A DNA stretch of 64,000 nucleotides from Thermofilaceae archaeon (GTDB lineage: Archaea; Thermoproteota; Thermoprotei; Thermofilales; Thermofilaceae), in the NCBI GenBank assembly GCA_025057995.1, contig JANXEW010000003.1, positions 62,001 through 126,000 of the forward strand. The letters run 5' to 3'. A program made the translations under genes and the position numbers. Below the pieces are notes generated by a model that did no database searches, was not told where the DNA came from, and saw only the letters and a list, made by a program, of their open reading frames with translations. Below, piece after piece: positions 8,519-17,312 of the stretch. Position 1 is the first letter of the stretch, and the number at the start of each line of letters is the position of its first letter.

Positions 8519-10171
8519 GTGATTGATCTGAGTCTTGTAAGAAGCTTTTCAAGCGAGTTGTTGAACGTAGGGGAAGCAGCGCCTGGAACGAAGGCGGAGG
8601 AAATTACAGCATTCCTGTTAAAGGACAAGTTAGAAGCTTTAGGCTTGTCCGTAGAGTTGTATCGTTTCCCTTGCGCCAGCTGGCAAGAACATTCTGTGGA
8701 GCTCTTTATAGATGGAAAGAGAATCCATTCTATAGCCATGCCACCCTCACCTTCAGGGTACGTTGAGGGAGAATTGGTTCAAGTAGGCGAAGGTGATAAG
8801 TTCTCTTGCACGGGTGTCGAGGACAAGATAGCTTTAGTAGGGATGACGTTGAAGGATCCGGACTACGTTTCAGCTCAATATACTCAGTTAGTCATGGCCG
8901 GGGCCAAGGCCGTGGTCTTCTACGATTTCGTACCCGGCTTTCTCAGGAGGATCGTGACTATTCCTCTCTTCAGTTACGCTGATGGACCGGGTATACCTCC
9001 CCCTATCCCCGCGGTATCTATCAAACGCGAAGACGCAATCTCTCTCTTGCATAAAAAGAGATATGTGCAACTCCAAGTTAAATCAGAGTATAGGGGAGAA
9101 GCTGTCTCTACCACGATAGTAGGTTTCAATGAGAAGGAACCCAGACTCTTCATCACGGCGCATCTTGACAGATGGCTTTCAGGTGCAGCTGACGATGTTA
9201 TCGGCTTATCTCTCTTACCTTATCTCTGCGAACTTCTCAAGGATCAGCATGAGATAGCGTTTGTAGCCTTCGGAGCTGAAGAATTTGGAGCTCCAAGCTA
9301 TAACCCTTGGTATTGGGCTTGGGGTTCCCGTAAGTTCGTAGAATTTCTTAGTAAAAACTCGTGCCTAGATAATTTATTGGCTGTGATTAACATCGATGTA
9401 CTAGCCCGCACCCCTCTTACCATCAGCTCAAGCGGTATTGAGTTTCTTGAAGCTGCCAAGTCCGTTTTAGGCGGCGTTGCTGAGTATGAGTTAGATTCGC
9501 CTTACTTCGATAGCTTCTCATTCAGCTCTGTTGGAGTACCAGCGCTCACTATACATTCGCTGTGGAAGTATGTGGAACTATACCATACGGACGGGGATCT
9601 GCTGGAGAGAATTGAGTGGAAGGCTGTTGAAACAGCCGTTCAAGCTGTAACACAGCTTGCGAGGAGTATCGTCGAGAAAAAGGATAACTTTTTCAGCTAC
9701 GATTCTTGGAAGGATGAACTATTGTCTGTCATCTCTCACGCTTCTAGGTTCTTAAAGCCGCCTGATCAGTTAATGGAGAGTATAAAATCCCTTAAAGTTG
9801 ACAAATCAGTAGCTCGCGTACTTACACGCGAGTTGATCAAGGTGGTTTGCGAAGGGGAACTTCTAGAGCCGAGGATCTTGACTAGTAGGGCCTTTCCATC
9901 TTTACTTGTTCTAAACGATTTAGAGCTTCTTGATAAGTTTCTCAACGGTCAGGTCCCGGAAAGTGAGTTAGCTAATATGAGAAGGAGATGGACGGCCGGA
10001 GAAGTAAGAGAGTTGCCAGCCATAATGTTGGAGCCGCTGACCCGACTTTTCTCTCACATGGGCTTCGAGTGTGTGCGCGACTACTTGCTAGAGGTAAGAG
10101 AAAGCTCAATTAAATGGCTGGAAAAAGCCTATATTGAAGTCTTAGACGTTTTAAAACGAGTAAAACAATGA
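8519..10171 (+). CDS. M28-family zinc aminopeptidase-like protein with PA insert
   Basis: M28 metal-binding and catalytic signatures are visible: HLDRW...GAADD (about 215-224), GAEEFGAP (253-260) and a C-terminal HTDGD (about 358-362). Residues of about 76-180, including VMAGAKAVVFYDF, look like a PA domain lying between the N-terminal part and the peptidase core. There is no signal peptide, so it is probably cytoplasmic. At 550 residues it carries an extra helical C-terminal domain of about 150 residues. The start is GTG. Confidence 0.85.
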   Translation: MIDLSLVRSFSSELLNVGEAAPGTKAEEITAFLLKDKLEALGLSVELYRFPCASWQEHSVELFIDGKRIHSIAMPPSPSGYVEGELVQVGEGDKFSCTGVEDKIALVGMTLKDPDYVSAQYTQLVMAGAKAVVFYDFVPGFLRRIVTIPLFSYADGPGIPPPIPAVSIKREDAISLLHKKRYVQLQVKSEYRGEAVSTTIVGFNEKEPRLFITAHLDRWLSGAADDVIGLSLLPYLCELLKDQHEIAFVAFGAEEFGAPSYNPWYWAWGSRKFVEFLSKNSCLDNLLAVINIDVLARTPLTISSSGIEFLEAAKSVLGGVAEYELDSPYFDSFSFSSVGVPALTIHSLWKYVELYHTDGDLLERIEWKAVETAVQAVTQLARSIVEKKDNFFSYDSWKDELLSVISHASRFLKPPDQLMESIKSLKVDKSVARVLTRELIKVVCEGELLEPRILTSRAFPSLLVLNDLELLDKFLNGQVPESELANMRRRWTAGEVRELPAIMLEPLTRLFSHMGFECVRDYLLEVRESSIKWLEKAYIEVLDVLKRVKQ

Positions 10172-10199
10172 GTTGTTCTCAATAAAATGTTTTATAGTT

Positions 10200-11159
10200 T
10201 TATAAATCTCTTGGCCAAGTAAACTGTTTAATACTGTTCATGTTCTCCACTACTAGGATGTCTAAACTGTCTTTATTTAGATGCGCTGCTATAACCTCTA
10301 GGATTCTTTTGAAAGCCTTCCTTCTATGCAACGCCCGTACTGTTGCTCCTGCAGCGTATGCATGTCCTCCACCGCCAAGCTTCTCGGCGATTTTAGACAC
10401 ATCATAAGACGGTGTAGAGGAGCCGAGATACAATCGCACTACCCAAATTCCTCTCGGTACGACAATTGCCGTAACCTTAGCCCCTTTCCTTTCCATTAGG
10501 ATGCAAAGGTACCTGTAAGAAACTCTCATTCTTCTTTTAAAAATCGCTACGAAGGTCTCGTTAACGGGAAGCCTTGATGCAAGATCTTCAGTAGACCTTC
10601 TCACCATTTCATGACTCTTAATCCCCTTCAATACTCGAGGATCTTCGAGGACTTCTTCTAAGGGTCTGACTGAGAGAAGATCTATTAAGTGTAATTTTCC
10701 TCTATACCCTAAGCCTTTAACTGCAGCATCTAAGGAGAGCGCTTCATCTGACTCAATTTTCGCGGTATCGGTTTCCACAGCTAACTTGACAAGCCTTGTA
10801 GCCCTCTCGTCCCCTTCTAAGCCTAGAGCTCTCTGTGCGAGGAGAGCTGCTGCCCCAGCGGATGGATCGTAAAACTCATGAACGGCACAAGGGCTGTTTG
10901 TAGCATGATGGTCAGCTCTAATTAACACCTTTCCAGGACAGGGTAAATCTCCGACAAACGTCCAAGTAGTATGCCTGATTAGACGGCTGTTCTTAATGTC
11001 AGAAGGTGCGGCGAGAACTACTACACCTTTAGGGAACTTTGTCTTGAATAAAGCTGCACACGTTATCCCATCTAGATCACCGATGTCGCATAGGGCTAGT
11101 GGGCGCTTTGTAATAAGAGCATACACTATAGAGAAAAATCTGAAGAGGGACGTGTTCAT
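10200..11159 (-). CDS. DHH/DHHA1-family phosphoesterase (RecJ/NrnA-like)
   Basis: The manganese-site motifs are CDIGDLDG (about 24-31), ADHHATNSP (about 82-90) and the C-terminal DHHA1 glycine loop GGGGHAYAAGA (about 263-273). Family members hydrolyse phosphodiester bonds in short oligonucleotides, single-stranded DNA or cyclic dinucleotides; the substrate here is not readable. The length of 319 residues fits an NrnA/RecJ-like core without extra domains. It lies downstream of the XTP pyrophosphatase on the same strand, separated by about 215 bp that contain a candidate structured RNA. Confidence 0.88.
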   Translation of the reverse strand: MNTSLFRFFSIVYALITKRPLALCDIGDLDGITCAALFKTKFPKGVVVLAAPSDIKNSRLIRHTTWTFVGDLPCPGKVLIRADHHATNSPCAVHEFYDPSAGAAALLAQRALGLEGDERATRLVKLAVETDTAKIESDEALSLDAAVKGLGYRGKLHLIDLLSVRPLEEVLEDPRVLKGIKSHEMVRRSTEDLASRLPVNETFVAIFKRRMRVSYRYLCILMERKGAKVTAIVVPRGIWVVRLYLGSSTPSYDVSKIAEKLGGGGHAYAAGATVRALHRRKAFKRILEVIAAHLNKDSLDILVVENMNSIKQFTWPRDL

Positions 11160-11180
11160 AAAGGGTCCCCGGGTTTCGCG

Positions 11181-11252
11181 CTGCTGGCTGAAATTAAGTG
11201 GAGCGCCAGTAAACCCTCAGTGCGGGTGGCACTGCCCCACTGTAGCCAGCAG
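11181..11252. ncRNA. Candidate structured RNA between two minus-strand genes
   Basis: A perfect 9-bp stem, CTGCTGGCT (11181-11189) with AGCCAGCAG (11244-11252), encloses a second hairpin: CAGTG/CACTG (11218-11222, 11238-11242) extended by GGG/CCC with an 8-nt loop. The stretch is much richer in G+C than its flanks, and neither strand encodes a credible protein. This suggests a stable RNA or a leader of the DHH gene. I could not match it to tRNA, 5S, SRP, RNase P or C/D RNA. The strand is undecided; the minus strand would place it in the 5' region of the DHH gene. Confidence 0.4.
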
Positions 11253-11375
11253 TTTCGCCCCCTTCTTGCTAGTAAATCTAACAATTTAAGCTTTACGTCA
11301 ATGTTTATCCATAACAAATATTCATTCATAACACAGCTATTCCGATAAAATGTTAATGATATTGAACTAGTTTCT

Positions 11376-11954
11376 TTAAACATTTTTGACACCATAAACT
11401 TGTATTAAATAATTAACCATTAGCTGAAGGGCTTTTGCCCTATGTGAAATCATGCACTTCTCTTCGATGGACATTTCAGCAAAGGTTTTCGAATAGCCAA
11501 ACGGAACAAATATTGGATCAAAGCCAAAGCCCGCGTCCCCCCTCGCACGTATGCTAATTTCTCCCTCAACTTCACCTCTAAACACGTGGACTCTCCCGTT
11601 TAAACATAGCGCCACGGCGCAAACAAACTTTGCCCCCCTATCCACTGCCCCCTCCATTAATTTCAGAATCCCCCAGGTTCCTATCGTCTTATAGACGTAG
11701 GCTGAGTAGGGTCCCGGGAAACCATTCAAGATATTAATAAACAAGCCCGAATCTTCTACAATAAAGGGCTCCGGAATCTTCCCTATGAGCTGTTCTGCAG
11801 CATATTTAGCTACGTGCTCCAAAAGATCTGACTGTAACTCTTCTTTACGAGCCTCAATAGGAGATACAGAAAAGCCATACTTGTTTAGCACTGCCTCAAC
11901 CTCCCGGACTTTTCCAGCGTTCTTAGTAACAAGATATACAACTGAAGCTCCCAT
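11376..11954 (-). CDS. Non-canonical purine NTP pyrophosphatase (RdgB/HAM1)
   Basis: The enzyme hydrolyses ITP, dITP and XTP to keep deaminated purines out of nucleic acids. Family motifs are VTKNAGKVREVE near the N-terminus, FIVEDSGLFI, GFPGPYSAYV, GFGFDPIFVP and SHRAKAL near the C-terminus. I place the start at the Met of MGASVVYLVTKN (11954). The longer reading frame to 12017 adds 21 unconserved residues and would leave only 21 bp to the divergent gene at 12039. The resulting 192 residues is typical. Confidence 0.92.
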   Translation of the reverse strand: MGASVVYLVTKNAGKVREVEAVLNKYGFSVSPIEARKEELQSDLLEHVAKYAAEQLIGKIPEPFIVEDSGLFINILNGFPGPYSAYVYKTIGTWGILKLMEGAVDRGAKFVCAVALCLNGRVHVFRGEVEGEISIRARGDAGFGFDPIFVPFGYSKTFAEMSIEEKCMISHRAKALQLMVNYLIQVYGVKNV

Positions 11955-12038
11955 GTGCTGTGAAGCCTGTTCAAAATGATAAACATTGCCGTTGCGATAT
12001 TCCGCTAAAGTTATCAACTACAAGCTCTTTCAAATCAC

Positions 12039-13154
12039 ATGGTTCACATACTCGAGCTCCCAGATTTCAAGCCTCATTGTAAGGTTACGATAGCCGATGT
12101 TGTTCTAGACCTTTCATACACTTACGCGGTAGAGAGCGGCGTTATTTCTATTGAACAACTGTCACGAACACTCTTTGCAGCTCAGGGCTGTACCGCGAAA
12201 ACTTGGGGTAAGTGCTTGAGAGCCTCTCCCTCAGCAGGCGCTACCTACCCTCTTCAAGCTTACGTGGAAACGCGACTGGTTGAAGGACTACAGCATGGTG
12301 TTTACCAGTACGTTTCGCCCTCCCCCTTTAAGCACTTACTTGAGCAGATCTCCAATAAGCTTCCTGAAGGTTTAGGTTCCTTTACAGTCTATTTTGAAGA
12401 AAACTTTGAGAAGACGACAGGAGTCTACGGGAGAAGGGGGTACATGTATGTTAGGGAAGAATTAGGGCATGCTGTGCAATCAATTATCCTTGAATCAAGT
12501 GCTCTTAATCTTGCGGCGAAAGTGAGGTACGTAGAGTCATCTTCAACGCGCGTTAGTTGTTACGTGGATATCGGCTTAAGAGGTGTGAGATTACAAGAAA
12601 AGTCTTTTCCGGTAAGCAGTTTGCCGGATCCGCGACCTCCTTCTCTATGCTTAGAGGAGGCGATATCGATTAGACGATCTGTAAGGAAGTATTCGCAAGC
12701 ACCTGTAAGCTCGCAAGAGGTATCAAGCATCCTACTCTGGTCTCTAGCTGGAGAACCTAGACCCTACCCCCCGCTCGATGGGGGCTATCGAATAAACTGT
12801 TACCTTGTTACTCGCTTCGTTGATGGTCTTAGACCTGGAGTTTACAAGTATGAGCCGACAACCCATAGGCTGGAGAGCATTGGGGCAGGAGACTATACTA
12901 GAAAGCTAGCGGACGCTTGCCTAAGTCAAGAATGGGTTGCGAGAGCTGCATTAAACATCATCCTCTGCACACCTAGTACAGAGGATCTCGCCGCAGAAAT
13001 TGAAGCTGGAATGGTTGGGCAAAACTTGTACCTGTCGGCAACGTCGCTCGGTCTAGGGACAGTAGCAGTTGGAGCTTTCTTCGACGACGAAGTCGCATCC
13101 GTGTTAGGTGTCAGTGAAAGACCCCTCTACGTCTTCCCAATCGGTCGTCAATAA
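12039..13154 (+). CDS. Tandem SagB-type nitroreductase-like flavoprotein
   Basis: The protein contains two nitroreductase-fold halves. The first (about 25-190) keeps ASPSAGATYPLQAYV but has an altered C-terminal part. The second (about 200-371) has the FMN-binding RRSVRKYS and the GLGTVAVGAFFDD...YVFPIG tail. Nitroreductases are normally homodimers with shared FMN sites, so this fusion may be an internal pseudo-dimer with one good site. SagB-type enzymes oxidise peptide azolines or other substrates; no azoline-forming partner is visible here. The 3' end overlaps the convergent gene by 51 bp. Confidence 0.8.
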   Translation: MVHILELPDFKPHCKVTIADVVLDLSYTYAVESGVISIEQLSRTLFAAQGCTAKTWGKCLRASPSAGATYPLQAYVETRLVEGLQHGVYQYVSPSPFKHLLEQISNKLPEGLGSFTVYFEENFEKTTGVYGRRGYMYVREELGHAVQSIILESSALNLAAKVRYVESSSTRVSCYVDIGLRGVRLQEKSFPVSSLPDPRPPSLCLEEAISIRRSVRKYSQAPVSSQEVSSILLWSLAGEPRPYPPLDGGYRINCYLVTRFVDGLRPGVYKYEPTTHRLESIGAGDYTRKLADACLSQEWVARAALNIILCTPSTEDLAAEIEAGMVGQNLYLSATSLGLGTVAVGAFFDDEVASVLGVSERPLYVFPIGRQ

Positions 13155-13499
13155 CGTGACCTCTTCCCCCCTCCTACCTACCCTTATTAACTCTTCAAGC
13201 CCCTTAACAACTGACCCCAAGTAACTGGCGGGACTAGCCAAATGCACGCAGGGAGCAGACGTGGGAATTATGATGGTCGCGGCTGGTGGCCAATAGGCCA
13301 CATCACCTTTACAGAATACGGTTCTGTGTCCCTCCGGTGCTACAGATAGGTCGAGGGAGATCATCAGTAACTCTCCACTTGCATGAAGCTTTACGCGTAA
13401 AGGCAACATCCTTTTTAATGCTGATAGAGCACGAGGCGACTTTAACTCGGATAAATACAGGTAAGCTATTTTGCGATCAGTTACCACAGCTACAAGCAT
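13104..13499 (-). CDS. Cyclophilin-like-fold protein (DUF369/COG2164 type)
   Basis: This is a 131-residue beta-rich protein. The GDVAYWPPAATIIIPTS stretch (about 64-80) resembles the conserved GD-x-Y-WPPGNA segment of archaeal cyclophilin-like-fold proteins. Those lack proven peptidyl-prolyl isomerase activity, so no reaction is assigned. The last 51 bp overlap the convergent SagB-like gene. Confidence 0.65.
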   Translation of the reverse strand: MLVAVVTDRKIAYLYLSELKSPRALSALKRMLPLRVKLHASGELLMISLDLSVAPEGHRTVFCKGDVAYWPPAATIIIPTSAPCVHLASPASYLGSVVKGLEELIRVGRRGEEVTLLTTDWEDVEGSFTDT

Positions 13500-13742
13500 A
13501 AAACACCCTACTGTACATCGATAAAGTAGTTTCGCAGAAGTTCACATCAAGTTGCGGGTAGTCTATGTCCAGACATCCTCCCTAGACGCTTTACGAGGTA
13601 TAGGTTCTGATTTTTAACAATTAAGTTTATTTAATTAACTATGAAGTGTATTAGCATCAACAAAAAAAGTTAACTAAAGCTTTATGAGCGAAAAGCGGGT
13701 GAGGTTGTATTTTAAGTTGAGCTATCTTTCGTGACAGAAGAA

Positions 13743-14594
13743 CTAAGATTCTAGCCCTATTAGAAGCTTAACAAGCGATAAGGCTTGATGGTTAATAGAC
13801 GGGAAGATCTTGCGTGCTTTTTCTAGCGCCTTCTCGGGGTTACCTCCTCGTTCATAGCAACCGCCTAACAACCACAGTAGAGCATCTAGTCGGAGGGGAG
13901 GTATCATCGCTCTCAATGAAACATCGTTCCAAGCCTTTGCTACAAGCTTGGGAGCTTTACTTAACAATTTCCTAGCTTCTTCAAGCGTTGGCGGTGCTCC
14001 TTCCACAAGCCTGCTGGCTAGACTGACTAGACATACTCTTCGATCCACGGGTATTGGGATAGTGAATGGAACTTCTACTTTTATATCCGAAGCCTTTAAC
14101 GCGTAATAAAACATTTTAACGGAAAAGACTACGGTTTTTGCATCAACCTCCGCTCTCAGAACTTGTGCTAGGTTCCTCCTCAATCGTTCAAGGTCACTAA
14201 TATATTCTGTAAAATTTTGTTTGAAGCTAGGCCAGAAGCTTACCAGACGTTTAACTCTAGCTTCCCTAGCCTCCCTAGAAAACCTTAAGGTAGGAGAACG
14301 TACGGTGAAAAGCTGTAAGTCTTCGATCGGATCTCCCGAAGCATAGCTTGAGGCGATAGCCCAGTGCTCCTCCCCCTTAGCGGAAAGTTGGTAACTAATG
14401 GACGCTACTCCAATTATGTAGAAAGAGGCTGCTTCTAGGCTAGAGAATTTAGCTAGAATATTTTTAACGGAATTCATCTGTGGATCAATTTCTTCTGACA
14501 TCTCTATGAGCTCTCTCGAGCCTTCATCCATCAATCTGAGGGAAATTTCCTCTAGAACTTCCTTATTTATCCTGAAGGCTCCTACGTCATCCAC
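13743..14594 (-). CDS. 8-oxoguanine DNA glycosylase/AP lyase, AGOG family
   Basis: AGOG is the archaeal helix-hairpin-helix glycosylase that removes 7,8-dihydro-8-oxoguanine and cleaves the abasic site through a lysine Schiff base. Family signatures are LSAKGEEHW (about 70-78), KTVVFSVKMFYYA (153-165, containing the catalytic Lys), FTIPIPVDRRV (about 177-187, with catalytic Asp184) and PPLRLDALLWLL in the C-terminal half. The length of 283 residues is near normal. With udg, hjc, TIP49 and radA it adds to a repair-rich 14 kb. The exact catalytic Lys (153 or 160) needs alignment. Confidence 0.87.
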   Translation of the reverse strand: MDDVGAFRINKEVLEEISLRLMDEGSRELIEMSEEIDPQMNSVKNILAKFSSLEAASFYIIGVASISYQLSAKGEEHWAIASSYASGDPIEDLQLFTVRSPTLRFSREAREARVKRLVSFWPSFKQNFTEYISDLERLRRNLAQVLRAEVDAKTVVFSVKMFYYALKASDIKVEVPFTIPIPVDRRVCLVSLASRLVEGAPPTLEEARKLLSKAPKLVAKAWNDVSLRAMIPPLRLDALLWLLGGCYERGGNPEKALEKARKIFPSINHQALSLVKLLIGLES

Positions 14595-14686
14595 ACGTCT
14601 TCAACACGCGTCAAGACTTATCTATATTGTGATCAATTAGTCTTGCATGAAAACCAACATGGCTGCATCACGTCATTAATAATATG

Positions 14687-14776
14687 TTCTCCCCGCCCGC
14701 ATCAAATTTACAGCGTTGTAATATGGACTAAAAAGGTATTTAAGCGGACGTTCAAAATAGTTTAAAACGGGGAGAA
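14687..14776. promoter_or_regulatory. valS promoter flanked by 9-bp inverted repeats
   Basis: A TATA box TATTTAAG (14737-14744) implies transcription from about 14766-14770. Two exact 9-bp inverted arms, TTCTCCCCG (14687-14695) and CGGGGAGAA (14768-14776), bracket it. The first arm is upstream of the TATA box, so this cannot be an RNA hairpin of the leader and is better read as a DNA operator. A leader of about 90 nt follows before valS. Confidence 0.4.
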
Positions 14777-14858
14777 TATGCCGGAAGTATGCTAGAGCGT
14801 ATAGGAGAAAGCATTTTCTTAATACTATGTAAAGCTCCCCTTATATTGGGTGGTGGTC

Positions 14859-17312
14859 ATGGGCCAGCTACCTAGCAGGTATGACTTTAAAGCGATAGAG
14901 ATCATATGGCAAAAATGGTGGGAAGAAAAGAAGCTCTACGCTTTTAATAGACATGATCGAGAGAAACCGACTTTCAGTATAGATACTCCACCCCCGTACC
15001 CGAGCGGCGAACTCCACGTGGGCAACGCCCTAAACTTCGCATACATAGATTTTGTCGCTAGATACAAAAGAATGAGAGGCTACAACGTCCTCTTCCCCAT
15101 GGGTTGGGATTGCCACGGTTTGCCTACAGAGGTTAGGGTTGAAAGAACGTTGGGGAAAACCAAGAAAGAAATTCCTCAAGATCAGTTCCTTAAACTAACG
15201 AGGGAGTTTACTTTAAAGTGGATAGAACCCATGCGTTCAGCTTTGAAATCTATGGGATGCAGTATAGACTGGGATACTGAGTACATGACGATGAGCCCTG
15301 ATTACTGGCGTCGAACTCAACTAAGCTTTGTTCTCATGTATAGGAAGGGACTAGTGTACTTGGATGAACACCCGGTGATCTGGTGTCCGCGATGTGAAAC
15401 CGCTATAGCCGAAGCAGAGGTAGAACACGTAGATTCTAAGAAAGAGCTCTACTACTTTAATTTTCCACTAGTTGATGGAGGCTACTTAACAGTCGCTTCA
15501 ACGAGACCAGAGCTTTTAGCGGCATGCGTAGCGCTTGCCGTCCACCCGAACGATGAAAGGTACGCTGGTCTCGTCGGGAGAAAGGCGTTAGTCCCCATCT
15601 ACGGATACGAGGTCCCAATTATAGCTGATGAGGACGTAGACCGAGAATTCGGTACCGGAGTTGTCATGATATGTACTTACGGCGATAAAGTGGACGTAAA
15701 GTGGCAAAAGAGGCACGGGTTACCTACGCGAGTCATCGTGGATGAGAGAGGGAGAATGAAGGATGCAGCGGGACCGCTTAAAGGTTTAAGCGTGACGGAA
15801 GCTAGGATTAAAATTGTAGAGCTCCTAAAGGAAAGTTGTCTTTATGTAAAGACGGATGACGTGGTAAGTAGCATTGGGACCTGTTGGAGGTGCCATACAC
15901 CAGTTGAAATCCTTCCGAAGAAGCAATGGTTCGTTAAAACAGGGGAGCTAGCTGAGAAAGTTCTTGAAGTTGCCAGAGAAGTACAATGGATACCTTCTCA
16001 TGCATATAAGCGGCTAGAGGACTGGGTTAAATCGCTCGATTGGGATTGGGTTATCTCGAGACAGAGAGTTTTCGCTACGCCTATACCTGTTTGGTATTGT
16101 AAAGTATGTAATGAGGTGATTGTAGCTGAGCCCGAATGGCTTCCAATCGATCCCAGATTTGATCCCCCCAAACTGGAGAGTTGTCCACGCTGCGGCGGCA
16201 AGGACTTCGTCGGGGAAACTGATGTGATGGATACTTGGATGGATTCTAGTATCACAGCAGCTGTGCATGCTGGCTGGCCTGATAACCTGGATGAGAGGTT
16301 ATTCCCAGCTGATCTCCAACCGAACGGCTACGATATAATACGTACTTGGGACTATTACCTCCTTGTTCGTGGAGTTGCCCTATTTGGGAAACCCCAATTT
16401 AAGATCGCTTTAATCAATGGGATGGTCAGGGGAACAGATGGGCGAATGATGCATAAGAGCTACGGTAACTACGTTAGTCTCTCTGAAGTCATAGGGAAGT
16501 ACGGTGCTGATGCGTTTAGGCTCTGGGCTGCATTGGCTGCTGCTACAGGTTCCGATGTTAGATTCTCGTGGGAGGGAGTCGACTTTGCTAAACGTTTCCT
16601 AACTAAGCTCTGGAATGCCGCCAGGTTTGTGTACATTTCCTTAGAAGAATTCGATTCGGAGGGGGAGGTTAATGAGTATAAGCTTTTGGACAGGTGGATA
16701 AAAGGAAAACTTGAGGAGTTAACCTTACAGGTCACCGATTGTCTTGAGGGTTTTGATTTCATGGGAGCAGCCAGTAGATTAGTCGATTTTACTTGGCACG
16801 TATTCTGTGACCATTACATTGAAGCTGTGAAATATAGAGTTGGAGATAAGGGGAACAACGGTAAAGCCGCTCGCAGAACAATTTATGAAGTCCTATTAAG
16901 ACTACTGCAGATGCTATCGATATTCGTACCTTATGTAACTGAGGAGATCTATCAGACGATTTACTCTAGTAGAGTGGGCTGGCAAAGTATAACGACCTCG
17001 CCTTGGCCTAAACCATGCCACTACAATAGGGAGTACGTAGAAGCAGGAGAGATTGTTATTCGTACGATCGCCGCTATACGAAGAGCGAAGAGCAGCCTCG
17101 GAATCCCTCTTAGCGCTGAAATACCTCTTGTCAAGATCTACGCTCCTGATCAGTACCTTGAAACGTTGAAGATGTGTAGAGACGATATCTCGAAAACGCT
17201 TCGGATACAAGAGTTGCACTTTGAGCAAGGTAGGGGGGATGTAGCTGTAGAAGAGTATCCCGAGATCACGTTCACCATTTACACGACTCAAGGTAAGAAG
17301 GATACAGTTTAA
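14859..17312 (+). CDS. valS: Valyl-tRNA synthetase
   Basis: This class Ia synthetase charges tRNA-Val with valine and edits mischarged threonine. The ATP site HIGH motif appears as HVGN within PSGELHVGNALNF, and the KMSKS loop as MMHKS. Zinc ribbons of the archaeal type are visible as CPRCETA and CWRCHTP, and again as CKVCN and CPRCGGK. About 817 residues is the compact archaeal size. I prefer the ATG at 14859 (MGQLPSRYDFKA), preceded by GGGTGGTGG, over the in-frame GTG at 14850. Confidence 0.96.
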   Translation: MGQLPSRYDFKAIEIIWQKWWEEKKLYAFNRHDREKPTFSIDTPPPYPSGELHVGNALNFAYIDFVARYKRMRGYNVLFPMGWDCHGLPTEVRVERTLGKTKKEIPQDQFLKLTREFTLKWIEPMRSALKSMGCSIDWDTEYMTMSPDYWRRTQLSFVLMYRKGLVYLDEHPVIWCPRCETAIAEAEVEHVDSKKELYYFNFPLVDGGYLTVASTRPELLAACVALAVHPNDERYAGLVGRKALVPIYGYEVPIIADEDVDREFGTGVVMICTYGDKVDVKWQKRHGLPTRVIVDERGRMKDAAGPLKGLSVTEARIKIVELLKESCLYVKTDDVVSSIGTCWRCHTPVEILPKKQWFVKTGELAEKVLEVAREVQWIPSHAYKRLEDWVKSLDWDWVISRQRVFATPIPVWYCKVCNEVIVAEPEWLPIDPRFDPPKLESCPRCGGKDFVGETDVMDTWMDSSITAAVHAGWPDNLDERLFPADLQPNGYDIIRTWDYYLLVRGVALFGKPQFKIALINGMVRGTDGRMMHKSYGNYVSLSEVIGKYGADAFRLWAALAAATGSDVRFSWEGVDFAKRFLTKLWNAARFVYISLEEFDSEGEVNEYKLLDRWIKGKLEELTLQVTDCLEGFDFMGAASRLVDFTWHVFCDHYIEAVKYRVGDKGNNGKAARRTIYEVLLRLLQMLSIFVPYVTEEIYQTIYSSRVGWQSITTSPWPKPCHYNREYVEAGEIVIRTIAAIRRAKSSLGIPLSAEIPLVKIYAPDQYLETLKMCRDDISKTLRIQELHFEQGRGDVAVEEYPEITFTIYTTQGKKDTV

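Noticed and set aside
10996-11395. Overlapping frames on both strands across the GC-rich element between the DHH and ITPase genes
   Set aside because: Neither reads like a protein; the perfect stem structure favours an RNA or leader.
13500-13743. Possible second C/D sRNA near 13684-13720 (a GTGAGGT box and a TTGA)
   Set aside because: Box C and a proper D box are missing and the spacing does not fit.
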